Source: Caenorhabditis remanei (Eukaryota; Nematoda; Chromadorea; Rhabditida; Rhabditidae). Taken from it: DNA of 64,000 bases. Location: the NCBI RefSeq assembly GCF_010183535.1, contig NC_071330.1:13931717-13995716 (forward strand), given 5' to 3'. The position numbers and the translations under genes were made by a program. Below the pieces are notes generated by a model that did no database searches, was not told the origin of the DNA, and was given only the letters and a program-made list of their open reading frames with translations. The first letter of the stretch is position 1. Each line of letters starts with the position of its first letter. Positions 1 through 10,599 of this stretch are shown in pieces.

Positions 1-1180
1 CAACTACGATTTTAGAGGAAACGGAAAGACACATAAAGAAAAAATAGACCTATCGGAAAAAATATGAATAGACCATCAAAATTTGAGCATCTGGTGTCGT
101 TGAAAAGATCGAAGAAGGCAGATGCCGGTGGAGTTATCTAGAAAATGCTTTTTTTTTCACTAAATAATATTGAAAAACAAAAAAAAACAGTTTTTTAAGC
201 GAAAAATCGTATTTTTGTCTTCGTTTCTCACCTTTTAATGCCTCTTTAGTCATTGCAGTAGTCGCCATTTCTCGTTGTTCGAGTGAAATCTACTTCTTTC
301 TGTAAAACTGATGTTCTGGCCCGTATATCGAAGAATTATTTAAAATTTATAAACGGGAAGAAGAAAAATATAAATATGTATCCCGGATAATCATTATTTT
401 AGCAAAAAAGTACAAAAAAGTTGCATTAAAACACATAATTCATTGATAAAACGATGAGAAAATTAAAAATTGCGGCTGAAAGCGCAAACGCGCTCCACTG
501 AAAATCGCGTTTTCCCGCTTTTTTTTTTGAATCGAGATGGCTCGCTGTAGAGTCCGTGTGTGAGTCAATGAGTAATTAAAGAACAGATTTTAAAGCGAAT
601 TTTCACAGAAAATACAAAAAAATCAGAGAAAGAACCGATTGTTTCGAAAAGAAAACACTTTTCTACAAGTGTCGGAAAACATAGAGTAGTTCCATTGTTC
701 TAAGACTTATCAAGATTCCAGAAGTGTAACTGGAAACGTTAGGTTGAGTCATTTAGCACTCTGGCCAAGGCTTTCTAACATTGGGAATCTGACAAAACTA
801 AAAAGAATTGTAAGTGACAGTGTATAATTTACCGTAACAGCTCTAATGAGGTGTTCACAAAGAACTATGTTCAACGCGGTATATCTTTTTTCTCAAAGGA
901 GATATCAAAACGTTGCCAACAGACAAAATAGAGCAGAATACTTACAAAATATTTCTTCAGTTGGAAAAAATTTGATAGCTCATGAGGGAGTTGAGATATT
1001 GAGCTCCAAACTCTTCCTACTGGGAGCACCTCTATTATAGGTATTACTGTATTTAATCTTGTTATCCTAATCAACATTCTATGAAAACGTTATCTTCTTA
1101 TCTCTTTTCTTCTCTCTATCGGAAATCTGACTACAAGAACTTGTTAAAATCACTATAGACATACACCTTGAACCACCATT
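1..1180. other. No gene seen
   Basis: AT-rich sequence without a convincing exon. A small open frame at 846-1040 overlaps a decayed copy of the fold-back family described at 18765-19880 (a GATATCAAAA...TTG stretch followed by a run resembling its inner arm), so it is not called a gene. Confidence 0.5.
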
Positions 1181-1530
1181 CGGCCGCCACTGGCCTGCCG
1201 GCAAACCTCCACTGACCAACCCGCGGTTCTTCAGCCGCCGTTCAGCCGCCAATCAGCCACTTTATCAAAATTATTAAATTTTTAGAAATAAAGACTGTCA
1301 TTAGACTAGAAAGGATTCTAAGGTATCATACACAATTTTTTTTCCACAAAAGTTGCGGTTTTCTATAGAACTCTAACAATTTTTACTTTGGACCACTTTT
1401 GGACTGCTTGCGGTCTGCCGGCCACCAGTCGGCAACTCTTCAGCTGTTCGCGGTTTTTCGGCTGCCGACCGGCCATCCTTCGCCTGTTTGCGGTTCTCAA
1501 GCCGCCGACCACCCCATTTCTCGGCATCCC
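1180..1530. repeat. GC-rich degenerate repeat
   Basis: Two GC-rich blocks (about 1180-1260 and 1390-1515) stand out from AT-rich surroundings. They share repeated units of the form GCGGTT(C/T)TTC(A/G)GC(C/T)GCCGACC, seen at least four times with mismatches. The function is unknown. They lie immediately upstream of the tRNA-Tyr-like relic. Confidence 0.5.
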
Positions 1531-1540
1531 CGTTTTACCT

Positions 1541-1591
1541 GTGGCGTCAGTGGGTATCCTTAGGTCGCTGGTTCGAATCCGGCTCGACGGA
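1541..1591 (+). pseudogene. tRNA-Tyr-like relic lacking the anticodon arm
   Basis: Positions 1556-1591 read as the 3' half of a eukaryotic tRNA-Tyr: variable loop AGGTC, T-arm stem GCTGG paired with CCGGC around TTCGAAT, then the acceptor strand TCGACGG plus discriminator A. Just upstream, TGGCGTCAGTGGG resembles the D-arm / box A. The anticodon arm and the 5' acceptor strand are missing. A perfect box B (GGTTCGAATCC) is present and a T-run follows (1593 onward), so polymerase III signals survive in part. It could be a pseudogene or the head of a tRNA-derived short element. Confidence 0.6.
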
Positions 1592-1782
1592 TTTCTTTTT
1601 TTCTTTTTTTGATTTCACTGTTTTTGTTATTAAAAACTATTTCTGAGTGATTTTTGATGTGTTTTTGATAGTAATTATGATGTATGACAGCTGGTTTTTG
1701 CAAAAAGTTGGCTGAAAGAGGCTGAAAAAAGAAAAACAGGAAAAAAACAACAACAAAAAATATATATAGAAAACATGCATTA

Positions 1783-1788
1783 TTTATT
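1783..1788 (-). terminator. Poly(A) signal AATAAA
   Basis: AATAAA on the minus strand, 27 bases beyond the stop codon of the 1815-5384 gene. This supports that stop as the true 3' end. Confidence 0.75.
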
Positions 1789-1814
1789 TCAGAAAAATCC
1801 GGTCATTTTGTCAA

Positions 1815-4800
1815 TCAAGTCAATCTAATACCAGAAAACTCCAGACCTATTTCAGTCATCAATGCGGACACATCTAATTGCAGCTCCACACCATTCGCCT
1901 CTGCGATCACTTTCACTTGATTTTTGTCGACAGTTGGGTCGGTGACAGTAGAGAATTGCTGAAATTTTAGGCATAAAAAATGAAAAAATGGAACTAACAT
2001 ACCGATAAAATATCACAAGCCGGCAGCGGAGAGATTTTCCCACAGATGGTGGCATCGTGGGATCCAGTAATCATGTCGGAGGAGAAATTCGAGAACTGAA
2101 TTATTTTTAAAAAATGGGCGGAGCTAGCAAAAAATTTTTAACTACAAAAATGTAGCCTTGGACATTATACACATTTTGCTAGTTTACAATTTTTTGATAT
2201 CTCTTCACCCTGCAGAGATACACCGCTTCAAAGTTGGAGAGACGCAGACAAGCAGAGTGTCTAACTGTCTGCGTCTCTCACCTCAAATCTTTAAACGGTT
2301 GTAACTTGACGGGATGAAGAGATATCAAAAAGTTATCAACTAACAAAACGTGTAAAATTTTAAGGGTATCATTTTTCTAGTAGAAAGATTTTTGGTAGCT
2401 CCGCCCACATTTGAGATACTCACCGTACTCCCTCCCAAATCGGTGTAACTTGGCAACTCGGACATGGCCGTGGAAGCCGAGAAATCATTTTCATTTTCCG
2501 AGTTATCCGAATTATCGATTGGTTTCAAGTAGATCAAATTATTGGTCATTGGACGCGGGATTTTCGATGGTGACGTGGAAATGAGATCCGGTTTTTCAGA
2601 TGGCGACACGGCCGGTTTTTCGACTTGATATCCTTTTTGGAAAATAGGGATTCTCGATGGAGACGGTTTGTTGGGGAGACTAGGAATCTGCAAAAAAAAT
2701 TAAAAAATTGCAAAAAAAACTGAATGAGATCGGTTGAGATCGGTTGAGATCTGTTGAGATCGGCTAAAATCCGCTATATCTCAAAAACTAAAAACATTTT
2801 CAGAAAGTTGTTAACTACAAAAATATAGCTCTTGAAATTTCCTACATTTTATCAGTTTCCAGTTTTTTGATATCTCTTTACCCCGCCCAGTTACACAGCT
2901 TTAAAGATAAGAAGGTAGAGAGTAGGAGGGTGCAGAGAAGCGAGACGGTCTAACTGTCTGCGTCTCTCTCCATTTTTTTCTCTGTTGGCTTAAAACTGCA
3001 AAAATACATTTAAACAATACCCAAATGGCTCAAATTAGAAAAAGTGGCAGAGGTAGAGAGTAGGAGGGTGCAGATAAGCAGAGAGCCTGGGTGTCTGCAT
3101 CTCTTCTAAGCTATGTATCTCAAAAGTGGGAGGAGCTAACGAAATTTTTTTAACTACAAAAATGTAGCCCTTAAAATTTGCTACATTTCATCAGTTGACA
3201 ACTTTTTGATATCTCTTCACCCCACCAAGTTACGGCCCTTCAAACATTTGAGGAGAGACGCAGACAGTTAGAGCGTCTCGCTTCTCTGCACCCTCCTACT
3301 CTCTACCTCCTTATCTTCGAAGGGACGTAACTCGGCGGGGTTAAGAGATATCAAAAAAGTGAAAACTGATCAAATGTGGGAAATTTCAAGGGCTACATTT
3401 TTGTAGTAAACAATTTCCAGGTAGCTCCGCCCATTTTTGAGATATAGCGGTTTTTCTGAGGTAATAGCGATATCAGCCAATCTCAACCGATCTCAATCAA
3501 TTTTTTTGCATTTTTTTGCATTTTCTTCCCCCCAGTTACCTCACAATTCGTCTCATCACTCAAAACCGAACTCGGCTCATCGGCCGTCTCCAAACCAGCC
3601 ACCTGATTCTCAGCGGCCACTCGTGCCGCACGTCTTCTAGCCTTCGCGCGGCGACCCATTTCTTCTGAAAATGAAAAATCTGTCTGTGTGTTTGTGTTCT
3701 GTCCGGATGTCTCCTCCTCACCAATTATTGCTTGCTCAGTGTGCTCGCGGAGCTCTTCGCTAAACGAAAGTGCAGTCCGGCAGTCGGCGTCGAGCAATCT
3801 GAAACCGGAAATTGGAGTAATTTCCGGATAAGAAAACGATGAAGAAAAAGAAATTGATCTTACTCGAGCTCAGATTCCGTGTACTGCTGGAGTGTCTGCA
3901 AAAAAATTGAGTCTAAAAATGAAAAACTGGATAGAAGGGATCCGGGGATCCAGGGAAATAAAGTACTAGGATCATAAATCTGCAGTTTTTTGTTGAAAAC
4001 GGACGACTTTGTGAGTGAGAGACGGCCTCCCTCATTATGTCACAATAACAAATGTTTATGGACTGTATAGATCACGAATAGAGCTTCATTTTTGTAGTTG
4101 ACAACTTTTTGTTAGCTCCGCCCACTTTTGAGATATGCGCCTTTAAAGATGAACGCGCTCTTTTTCACTGTTGGTTTCAAAGGCGTATATCTCAAAAATG
4201 GGCTTAGTTTACAAAAAAATTGTCAACTACAAAAATGAAGCGCTACTTGTGATCTATACAATGCATAGTCTCAAAATTGACACTTTTCAACTATAAACTG
4301 CATATCTCGGATTCTTTATGGCCAGTACTGTACATGCAAACCGGGCGGCGTGTAACTGACTTCAAACTCAATGTTATAAGTTTTAAAAAAAACAAAATGT
4401 AGATCTCGGCGAGTTCTATGTCCGTGACCTACTACGGGCCGGGTGACAGATCGTTAATGTGTCGCGGGCCGGACAAGAATGGATTTTTGACCATTGTGGT
4501 GTTTTTTGGCGCTTTTTTTCGGACAACATGAAGCATGTTTGAAAAAATCGCACTTTCAATTATCTGTAATCCATAAAATCTCATGTCTGAGTAGTTTATG
4601 CTGAAAATACGTCTGTTCTGGGTTAAAAATGCTCAAAAAATCAGAATTTCGAGCCCTGACATAGAAACCGCTGAGATCTACATTTGGGTATATTTTTTAA
4701 CTTATAATATGGAGTTTGAAGTCAGTTACGCGCTGGCCCGGTTTGCAAGTACAGTACTGGCCATAAAGAATCCGAGACATGCAGTTTATAGTTGAAAAGT

Positions 4801-5384
4801 GTCAACTTTGTGAGTGTGTCTATTGTTAATGCATTTTATAGATCACAAGTAGCACTTCATTTTTGTAGTTGACAACTTTTTGTTAGATCCGCCCATTTTT
4901 TAGATATACGCCTTTGAAACCAACAGTATTGTGACATAATGAGAAAGGCCGTCTCACACTCACTAAGTTGACCATTTTCAACAAAAAACTGCAAGTGTCG
5001 CATTCTTTATGGCCAGTAGGTAGGTCAGTGACATAGATCTCGCCGTGATCTACATTTTGATATATTTTTCAGATCATAACATTGAGTTTTAAGCGAGTTA
5101 CGCGACGATCCGGTTTTGCGTATAATAAACGTTAAAAGTGGATAAAACTATTTTGAAATGTCACAATTTTAATGATTAGTACTGTAGGTGACCCCAAACC
5201 CCAAAAAATTCAAAAATCCACTACGTGTCAAAAACTGTGTGAAAAGAGACCACCCTTCCCATTGAAAAGATAGCAATCTGACCCGAAAACCGCTAAAAAC
5301 ACACGAAAAGAAAAAATCTTTTTTCAAATCTTTTTATTTTCCCCTAAAAGAATATCTTACCGTTCCAATCGCTTCATTCGACAT
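1815..5384 (-). CDS. Unrecognised 252-residue protein with two SxIP motifs
   Basis: Seven exons join in phase: 5384-5361, 3895-3864, 3798-3722, 3664-3540, 2687-2424, 2095-2003, 1958-1815. The start is the ATG at 5384 (MSNEAIGT), followed directly by a GTAAG donor. Residues about 9-65 are predicted-helical and end in a strongly basic run (RRAKARRRAARVAAE). Residues 87-180 are Ser/Pro-rich and disordered-looking, with SRIP at 97-100 and SKIP at 127-130, both in an SPS(R/K)IP context. The C-terminal 80 residues are more hydrophobic. SxIP motifs flanked by basic and proline residues are known to bind EB-type microtubule plus-end proteins; applying that here is inference. The third intron (3721-3665, 57 bp) has an open reading frame, so a 271-residue form is possible. 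I do not recognise the family. Splice sites are all canonical GT-AG. Confidence 0.75.
2096..2423 (-). repeat. Fold-back element filling a whole intron
   Basis: This intron is a stem-loop almost from end to end. Arms carrying GGGCGGAGCTA and TAGCTCCGCCCA lie next to the two splice sites. The centre holds CTGCGTCTCTCACCTC and its inverted partner GAGAGACGCAGAC. The donor reads GTGAGTATCTCAAA, merging with the arm's ATCTCAAAA terminus. The family is the same as at 18765-19880. Confidence 0.7.
2688..3539 (-). repeat. Fold-back element filling a whole intron
   Basis: The 852-bp intron begins and ends with TGCAAAAA-type sequence and, just inside, short tandem copies of GATCGGTTGA (2725-2775) and their inverse (3465-3500). 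Inside lie two GGGCGGAGCTA / TAGCTCCGCCCA hairpins with GAGACGCAGACAGTTAGAGC cores. It is the longest-arm form of the family in this window. Confidence 0.7.
3975..5020. repeat. Nested 1-kb fold-back
   Basis: The outer arms (CTGCAGTTTTTTGTTGAAAA near 3981 and its inverse near 4975) enclose GTTGACAACTTTTTGTTAG arms. These enclose a GGGCCGG-containing palindrome (about 4330-4780) whose tips read CATGCAAACCGGG and CCCGGTTTGCAAG. All of it lies inside the first intron of the minus-strand gene (3896-5360). It looks like one fold-back element inserted into another. Confidence 0.65.
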
Positions 5385-8300
5385 CACTTTCGATTCTCTC
5401 TTTCTCACGGAGACTTTCGCAGATTTTAATCGAATTTATTGGGAAATGAATAGTATGAAAAAACTAGACGCGGAGAGAATTATTGATTTTTTGTTGGTGA
5501 CGTGGAATTTTCCAGGGAATTGGGGAAATGGGGAAAAGTCACGTGTGTTATTTTACCACGTGAGGTAAAATGATGCTATAGGGACGTTACTCAAATTTGA
5601 AATCGGTTAAAACTAGTGTAACTCCAAGGATAAATCAAAAACATATTTTGGGTGATTAGCGCTGTCAGACTACGTCCCGCAATATAATTCACCAAAAATA
5701 TCAAACATGAGGGTCATTTTAAGCTTAAAACCAAAGAAATCCGTCAAAAACTGACAAAGTTACAGATTTTCGAAAATTTTCGAAAAAATCAAAAAGTTGA
5801 AGGCGCTCTAACTCTGTCAAATTTACTCCAAATCGGAAAAATTCTTGAATTTTTAGATTCAGGAAGTCAAGAGCTTTCCGAAAAGTATAATCATGCCTGG
5901 GTTTCACGGAAATTAAAATTTTGCGATTTCATGCGCCTTTAAATTGGTAAAGGGTTACTGTAGTTTTCGTGGTGGGGCCCATATAAAGCATGATTATTCT
6001 TTTCTAAAAACCCCTGATGCCCTGAATCTAGAAATATAAAATTTTTCCGATTCGGAGTGTTGTTGACAAAGTTACAGCGCTTTTAATTTTTCGAATTTTT
6101 CGAAATTTTTCGAAAATCTTTAACTTTTCGATTTTTTTACATTTTTAGCAGGTTTTTAGCTCAAACGACGCAGATATTTTAGAATTAATTTTTGAAAGTA
6201 CATTAGTCAAGTTTTTCATCAAAAATATCAAACATTAGGGTCATTTCAAGTCTAAAACCAATAAAATACGTCAAAAAGCAGGCGAAACTTTTCGAAATTT
6301 CTAGAAATCATCAAATTGTTTTTTCAATCATTGGATTGTATGTTTTAGAAATATTGTATTTTCCGTGTGAATACCTGAAATTCCCCACATTTTAAGCCAA
6401 GAAACATGTAAAACTCGGAAAGTTTGACCGAGTTACAAATTTTCGAATATTTTCTGCTATAGCTTTTTCTGGCTTAATTTCAATGCTGTAAATAGCGAAT
6501 TTTTGTATTTTGCTTATTGAGACCTTTAATTTGAGTATAAACAAGACATATTTCTGTTCACTTTGTAAATTTGTCAATTTTTTGCGTCTTGGAGCATTCA
6601 ACCCCTTACGATGGCTCTAGATTTGAGCCAATTTTTGCATTTTATTTATCACGTAAAATTCAAAAATTGACGGTCATTTTAAGCTGAAAACCAATAAAAT
6701 CCGTCAAAAACTCACAAAGTTAGAGATTTTTGAAAATTTTCAAAAATTTTCAAAATTTCTAGAAAATTTTCAAATTGCTATAACTCTGTCATATCTTACC
6801 CGATCTTTTTAATTTTTTTAAATTTGAAATCAGCATGTCAGAACGCTTCGAATGGTATAATCATGCCCTATGGTCGCACCACGAAAACTACAGTATCCCA
6901 ATTTAAAGGCGCATACCAGGAAATCGCAAAAATTCAATATCCTCCAAACCAAGGCATGATTATACTTTTCTGAAAGCTCTCAACGCGCTGAATCTTAAAA
7001 TTTTTATGTTTTTTCAACTCAGAATACATTTAACAGAGTTACAGCTCTTTCAATTTTTTGAATTTTTCGAAAGTTTTCGAAAATCTGCAACTTTCTTATT
7101 TTCAGTTATTTTTCAGTGATTTTTAATTTAAAATGTAGCAAATCAATTGAACTAACCAGGAAAAGTAAATCCGGTCAAGTCCCACCCGGAGTTTTTGTGG
7201 CAGGACCCAAATTTTCAAAAAAACAAAAAAAAAACAACAAAAAATTTCAGAATACAGGCATGATTATACTTTTCTGAAAGCTCTCAACTCGCCGAGTCTA
7301 AAAATATTTTTTTTTTTTAATCTGAAATAAATTAAATATAAAAAAAGGTCCCCGATTCAAGACACCCATTAAGACTTCATCAACAACGAATATCCAGTGT
7401 GTGGAAGGTATTCGATTGTCGTGAAGTCCTAAAAGGCGGACGGGCGAGTAGATCAAACTTACGTGAGGTAGATCGAAAATGCTCTAAAAATCATAAAATT
7501 ATCCGCCGAGAGCACTTAGTGAGCCGCCAGCTCCATATTATAGGGCGGACGGCTCCGATGACAGGTTTATGGGCGTTTAAGGAGGAGGAGGGAGGCATAA
7601 AATGGGGGGAGGTAAGAGGACACCACTTTAGATGAGGGGCGGACGGATGGACATTAGGAAGATGAAGAATATGATTTGTGAATTGGTTTGACAGGGGGAA
7701 ATTGGAAATTTTAGTGTTTTAAAGAGAGGTAAAATAATGTTTTAGGGACGTTTTTCAGAGTTTGAACGAACATTTTTGGAAAATAGAGTAAAGGCGCAAG
7801 GTAAACGTCCAGAAAATCGGACGAATGTATTTTTTTACAATTCGTTCTGAAAATTCCGCGTTTTTTGAGACTAAAACCTCCGAAAAATGTTGAATAATAA
7901 CAAAGTTATAGATTTTCGAAAAAATTGAAAGTGCTCTAACTCAGTCAAATTTACTCCAAATCAAAAAATTCTTGAATTTTTAGATTCGGGAAGGCAAGAG
8001 CTTTCCAAAAAGTATAATCATGCCTGGGTTTCAAGAAAATTAAAATTTTGCGATTTCCTGGTATGCGCCTTTAAATTGGTAAAGGGTTACTGTAGTTTTC
8101 GTGGTGGGACCCATACCTGAGCATGATTATACTTTTCTGAAAGCCCCTGATGCGCTGAATCTGGAAATATAAAAAATTTGCTTATTTGGAGTATATTTGA
8201 CCGAGTTTGAGCGCTTTCAATTTTTCAATTTTTTCGAAAATTTTCGAAAATTTGTAACTTGTCGATTTTTCAACATTTTCAGGAGATTTTTGGCTCGAAA

Positions 8301-9120
8301 AACGAAGATTTTTGCGATCTGATTGTAATCAATATATTCGTTAAGTTTTTCATGTTTCACTACTAAATTAAAAGGGTTAAATGCTCTCACATTGAGATTT
8401 CTACTGCTCTTGTAGTTTTCAGCTCAGAAAACATCTTTTTAGGGGGTTCGCTGTCCGAGAGTATTTTTTTCCAAGGATATCAAACATTACGGTCATTTTA
8501 AGCTAAAAACCAACAAAATCCGTCAAAACTGGCAAAGTTATAGATTTTCGAAACATTTCGATATTTCTAGAAAACTTCAAATCACTATAACTCTGTCAGA
8601 TGTTACTCAATTTTTCTAAATTAACTATTTTCAGAATCAGCACGTCAAGACGCTTCGAATGAGTATAATCATGCTCTATCCAGGGTCCCACCACGAAAGT
8701 CCTACTGTATGCGCGGAAGGGTTACTGTAGTTTTCGTGGCGGGTCCCAACTTTTACCGAATGTTGGCATAATTATACTTATTCGATGCGTTTCGTCGCGT
8801 TGATTCCGAAAATACAAATTTCATGCAGTTTGGAGCAAATCTGATAAAGTTACGGTAGTTGGAAGATTTTCTTTATTTTCGAAAAATTTCGAAAATCTGT
8901 AAGTCTGGCAAATTTTTAGATTTTCAAAAAATTTTTGGCTCAAAATGTGCAAAATAAGCTGAACTTATGGTAAAAATAGAATCAATAAGATTCTTTATGA
9001 AATTTTCAGACTTTTACTCATTCGAAGCGTCTCGACGTGCTGGATTTGAAAATTTGGGTTAAATTTGATACTCAGAGTCAGAAATCATATTAAATATCCA
9101 AAATTTTATTTTCAAAAAAG
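5385..9120. repeat. Repeat-rich intergenic DNA, family-A fold-backs
   Basis: No exon is supported. Family-A fold-backs have arms AAAAGTATAATCATGCC and GGCATGATTATACTTTTC around a core GTTTTCGTGGTGGGACCC with CTACAGTA. They occur at about 5870-6015, 6838-6990, 7998-8150 and 8645-8800, with a lone right arm at 7256-7290. Outer arms extend 200-250 bp further (ACAAAGTTACAGATTTTCGA and inverse). 5680-6240 and 7850-8310 are diverged copies of one long element. Between 7370 and 7660 is an unexplained purine-rich, GC-richer stretch. Confidence 0.65.
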
Positions 9121-9129
9121 TCCCCGGAA

Positions 9130-9780
9130 AAAGTCCCCCTAACTCATCCCAGATGTCCATTTTATCAAAAAGTCCATAAAATTCTTATTAATCAAAAATG
9201 CATGAAAATGTGTGGGGGCTCTTTCGAAATTCATACTTGATGATCCCAGCTCTATCTCATCTAGAAACATACCATCAAAAAAAGAATAGATGAGAATATA
9301 GTGAGCAACGGCAGAGGACCGCAACACCACGAATCAGAATGCATTAAATTCTAGGGCCGAGGGACCCTCGTCGGTAAACCAATCCTCTATTCCAGATGGC
9401 CCCCTCCTAACTCTGCGTCTCTCATTTCCCCATGCTCTCTCTCTCTGCATATGACTACTGTAGAGGCGGAGCTTAGAGAGTGGGGTAACCTGATACTGTT
9501 TGTTTAATTTTTGGGAAGAAGGCGCACATGAGGACCTTTTTGGGAGGGAAACGGGGGACAGATGGTTTGGGAATATTATAGAATTGGATTCGGGTGAATT
9601 GGAAAAGGGTGAAGAATGGGGGGGAAGGTGACTAGCTTTAAGGGATGTCATGGTGTAACTGATTGCCTGGAAAAGATAGGTGTTGTCGGGAACAAAAATA
9701 GCCATTATTCTAACAACTTTGGCCATTTTCAGTTGAAAATGTCCAAAAGGATGTCAGGGTTTCATTAATTGACTCATTAA
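9130..9780. other. Unique sequence, no supported gene
   Basis: This stretch lacks the surrounding repeats. A 130-codon open frame runs on the minus strand (9726-9334), but it has no recognisable domain, biased composition and no clear splice or poly(A) context. A CTCTGCGTCTCTC motif lies at about 9411-9424. It could hold a diverged small gene or a decayed transposon. Confidence 0.3.
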
Positions 9781-10035
9781 GAAAATTTTGTATGGACTAT
9801 ATAGAATACAGGTAGAGCTTCATTTTCGTAGTTGACAACTTTTTTGTACGGACACTCCCTAGAGAGTTACGTGTCGATCAAATCGAACGAATTCAGTGCA
9901 AAATAGTACGATTTTCACGGAGTGTCCGTTGAAGACAGTTGTCAACTACAAAAATAGAACACTACTTTTAATTTGTATGGTTTGTACCAGAGTTGCGCGG
10001 AAGTGATTTTTTCTAAAACGGAAGTCGGAAGTAGG

Positions 10036-10549
10036 AATTAACTAGCCATTAATTCACGACCTTCATAAACCAGCCTAACAACTCTATGGCGTCTGTTAGA
10101 TTCACAAATATCTAACCAAAATGGCTATAACAAATGGTTTTGACAATGAATTCAATACGTGTTACGTGACCTTCCCGAGGAAATGCTCAACAACTCTCGT
10201 CGACTACTTGCGTGCCCTGACCTCTGATTGTGCCGACCCCAAGATAACGATCGCCCTCGATTCGCTGCATATAAGGAAACGGAATCAACGGGAAACTTCA
10301 CTCTACTCTTGTTCAACACTCTTTCGCTCTACGGGACATTCAACTGCTGGAAGCTCCATCAATCGACGCCTCAACCGCGTCTCCGACAACTACTCCACCT
10401 ATGCTCCGGCTCCCGAAGAACTCGAGACACCTAAAGTATCCTCCTGACCCTTTAACACTATTGAATAAATCTGTCACACCTTTCCTCTATTGTTATTCTC
10501 GCATTCTAAGTCTGACGGGGTTCACCTTCCCTCTAACGTCAGCACAACA
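10036..10549 (+). mobile_element. 514-bp insert between 100-bp direct repeats
   Basis: Sequence from about 9937 to 10035 recurs, apparently identically, at 10550-10648. It contains GTTGTCAACTACAAAAATAG, a TTTGTACCAGAGTTGCGCGG element tip and the first GGAAGTCGGAAGT units. The 514 bp between them has a balanced, coding-like composition quite unlike its neighbours. It has an open frame of 108 codons (10121-10447), a small hairpin (TTAGAT...TATCTAA near 10098-10115) and AATAAA at 10464. I recognise no domain. It may be an LTR-like or other element fragment. A tandem duplication followed by loss is the alternative. Confidence 0.45.
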
Positions 10550-10599
10550 GTTGTCAACTACAAAAATAGAACACTACTTTTAATTTGTATGGTTTGTAC

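Noticed and set aside
9334..9726. 130-codon minus-strand frame as a gene
   Set aside because: No domain, splice context or poly(A) signal was found; left as unique sequence of unknown nature.
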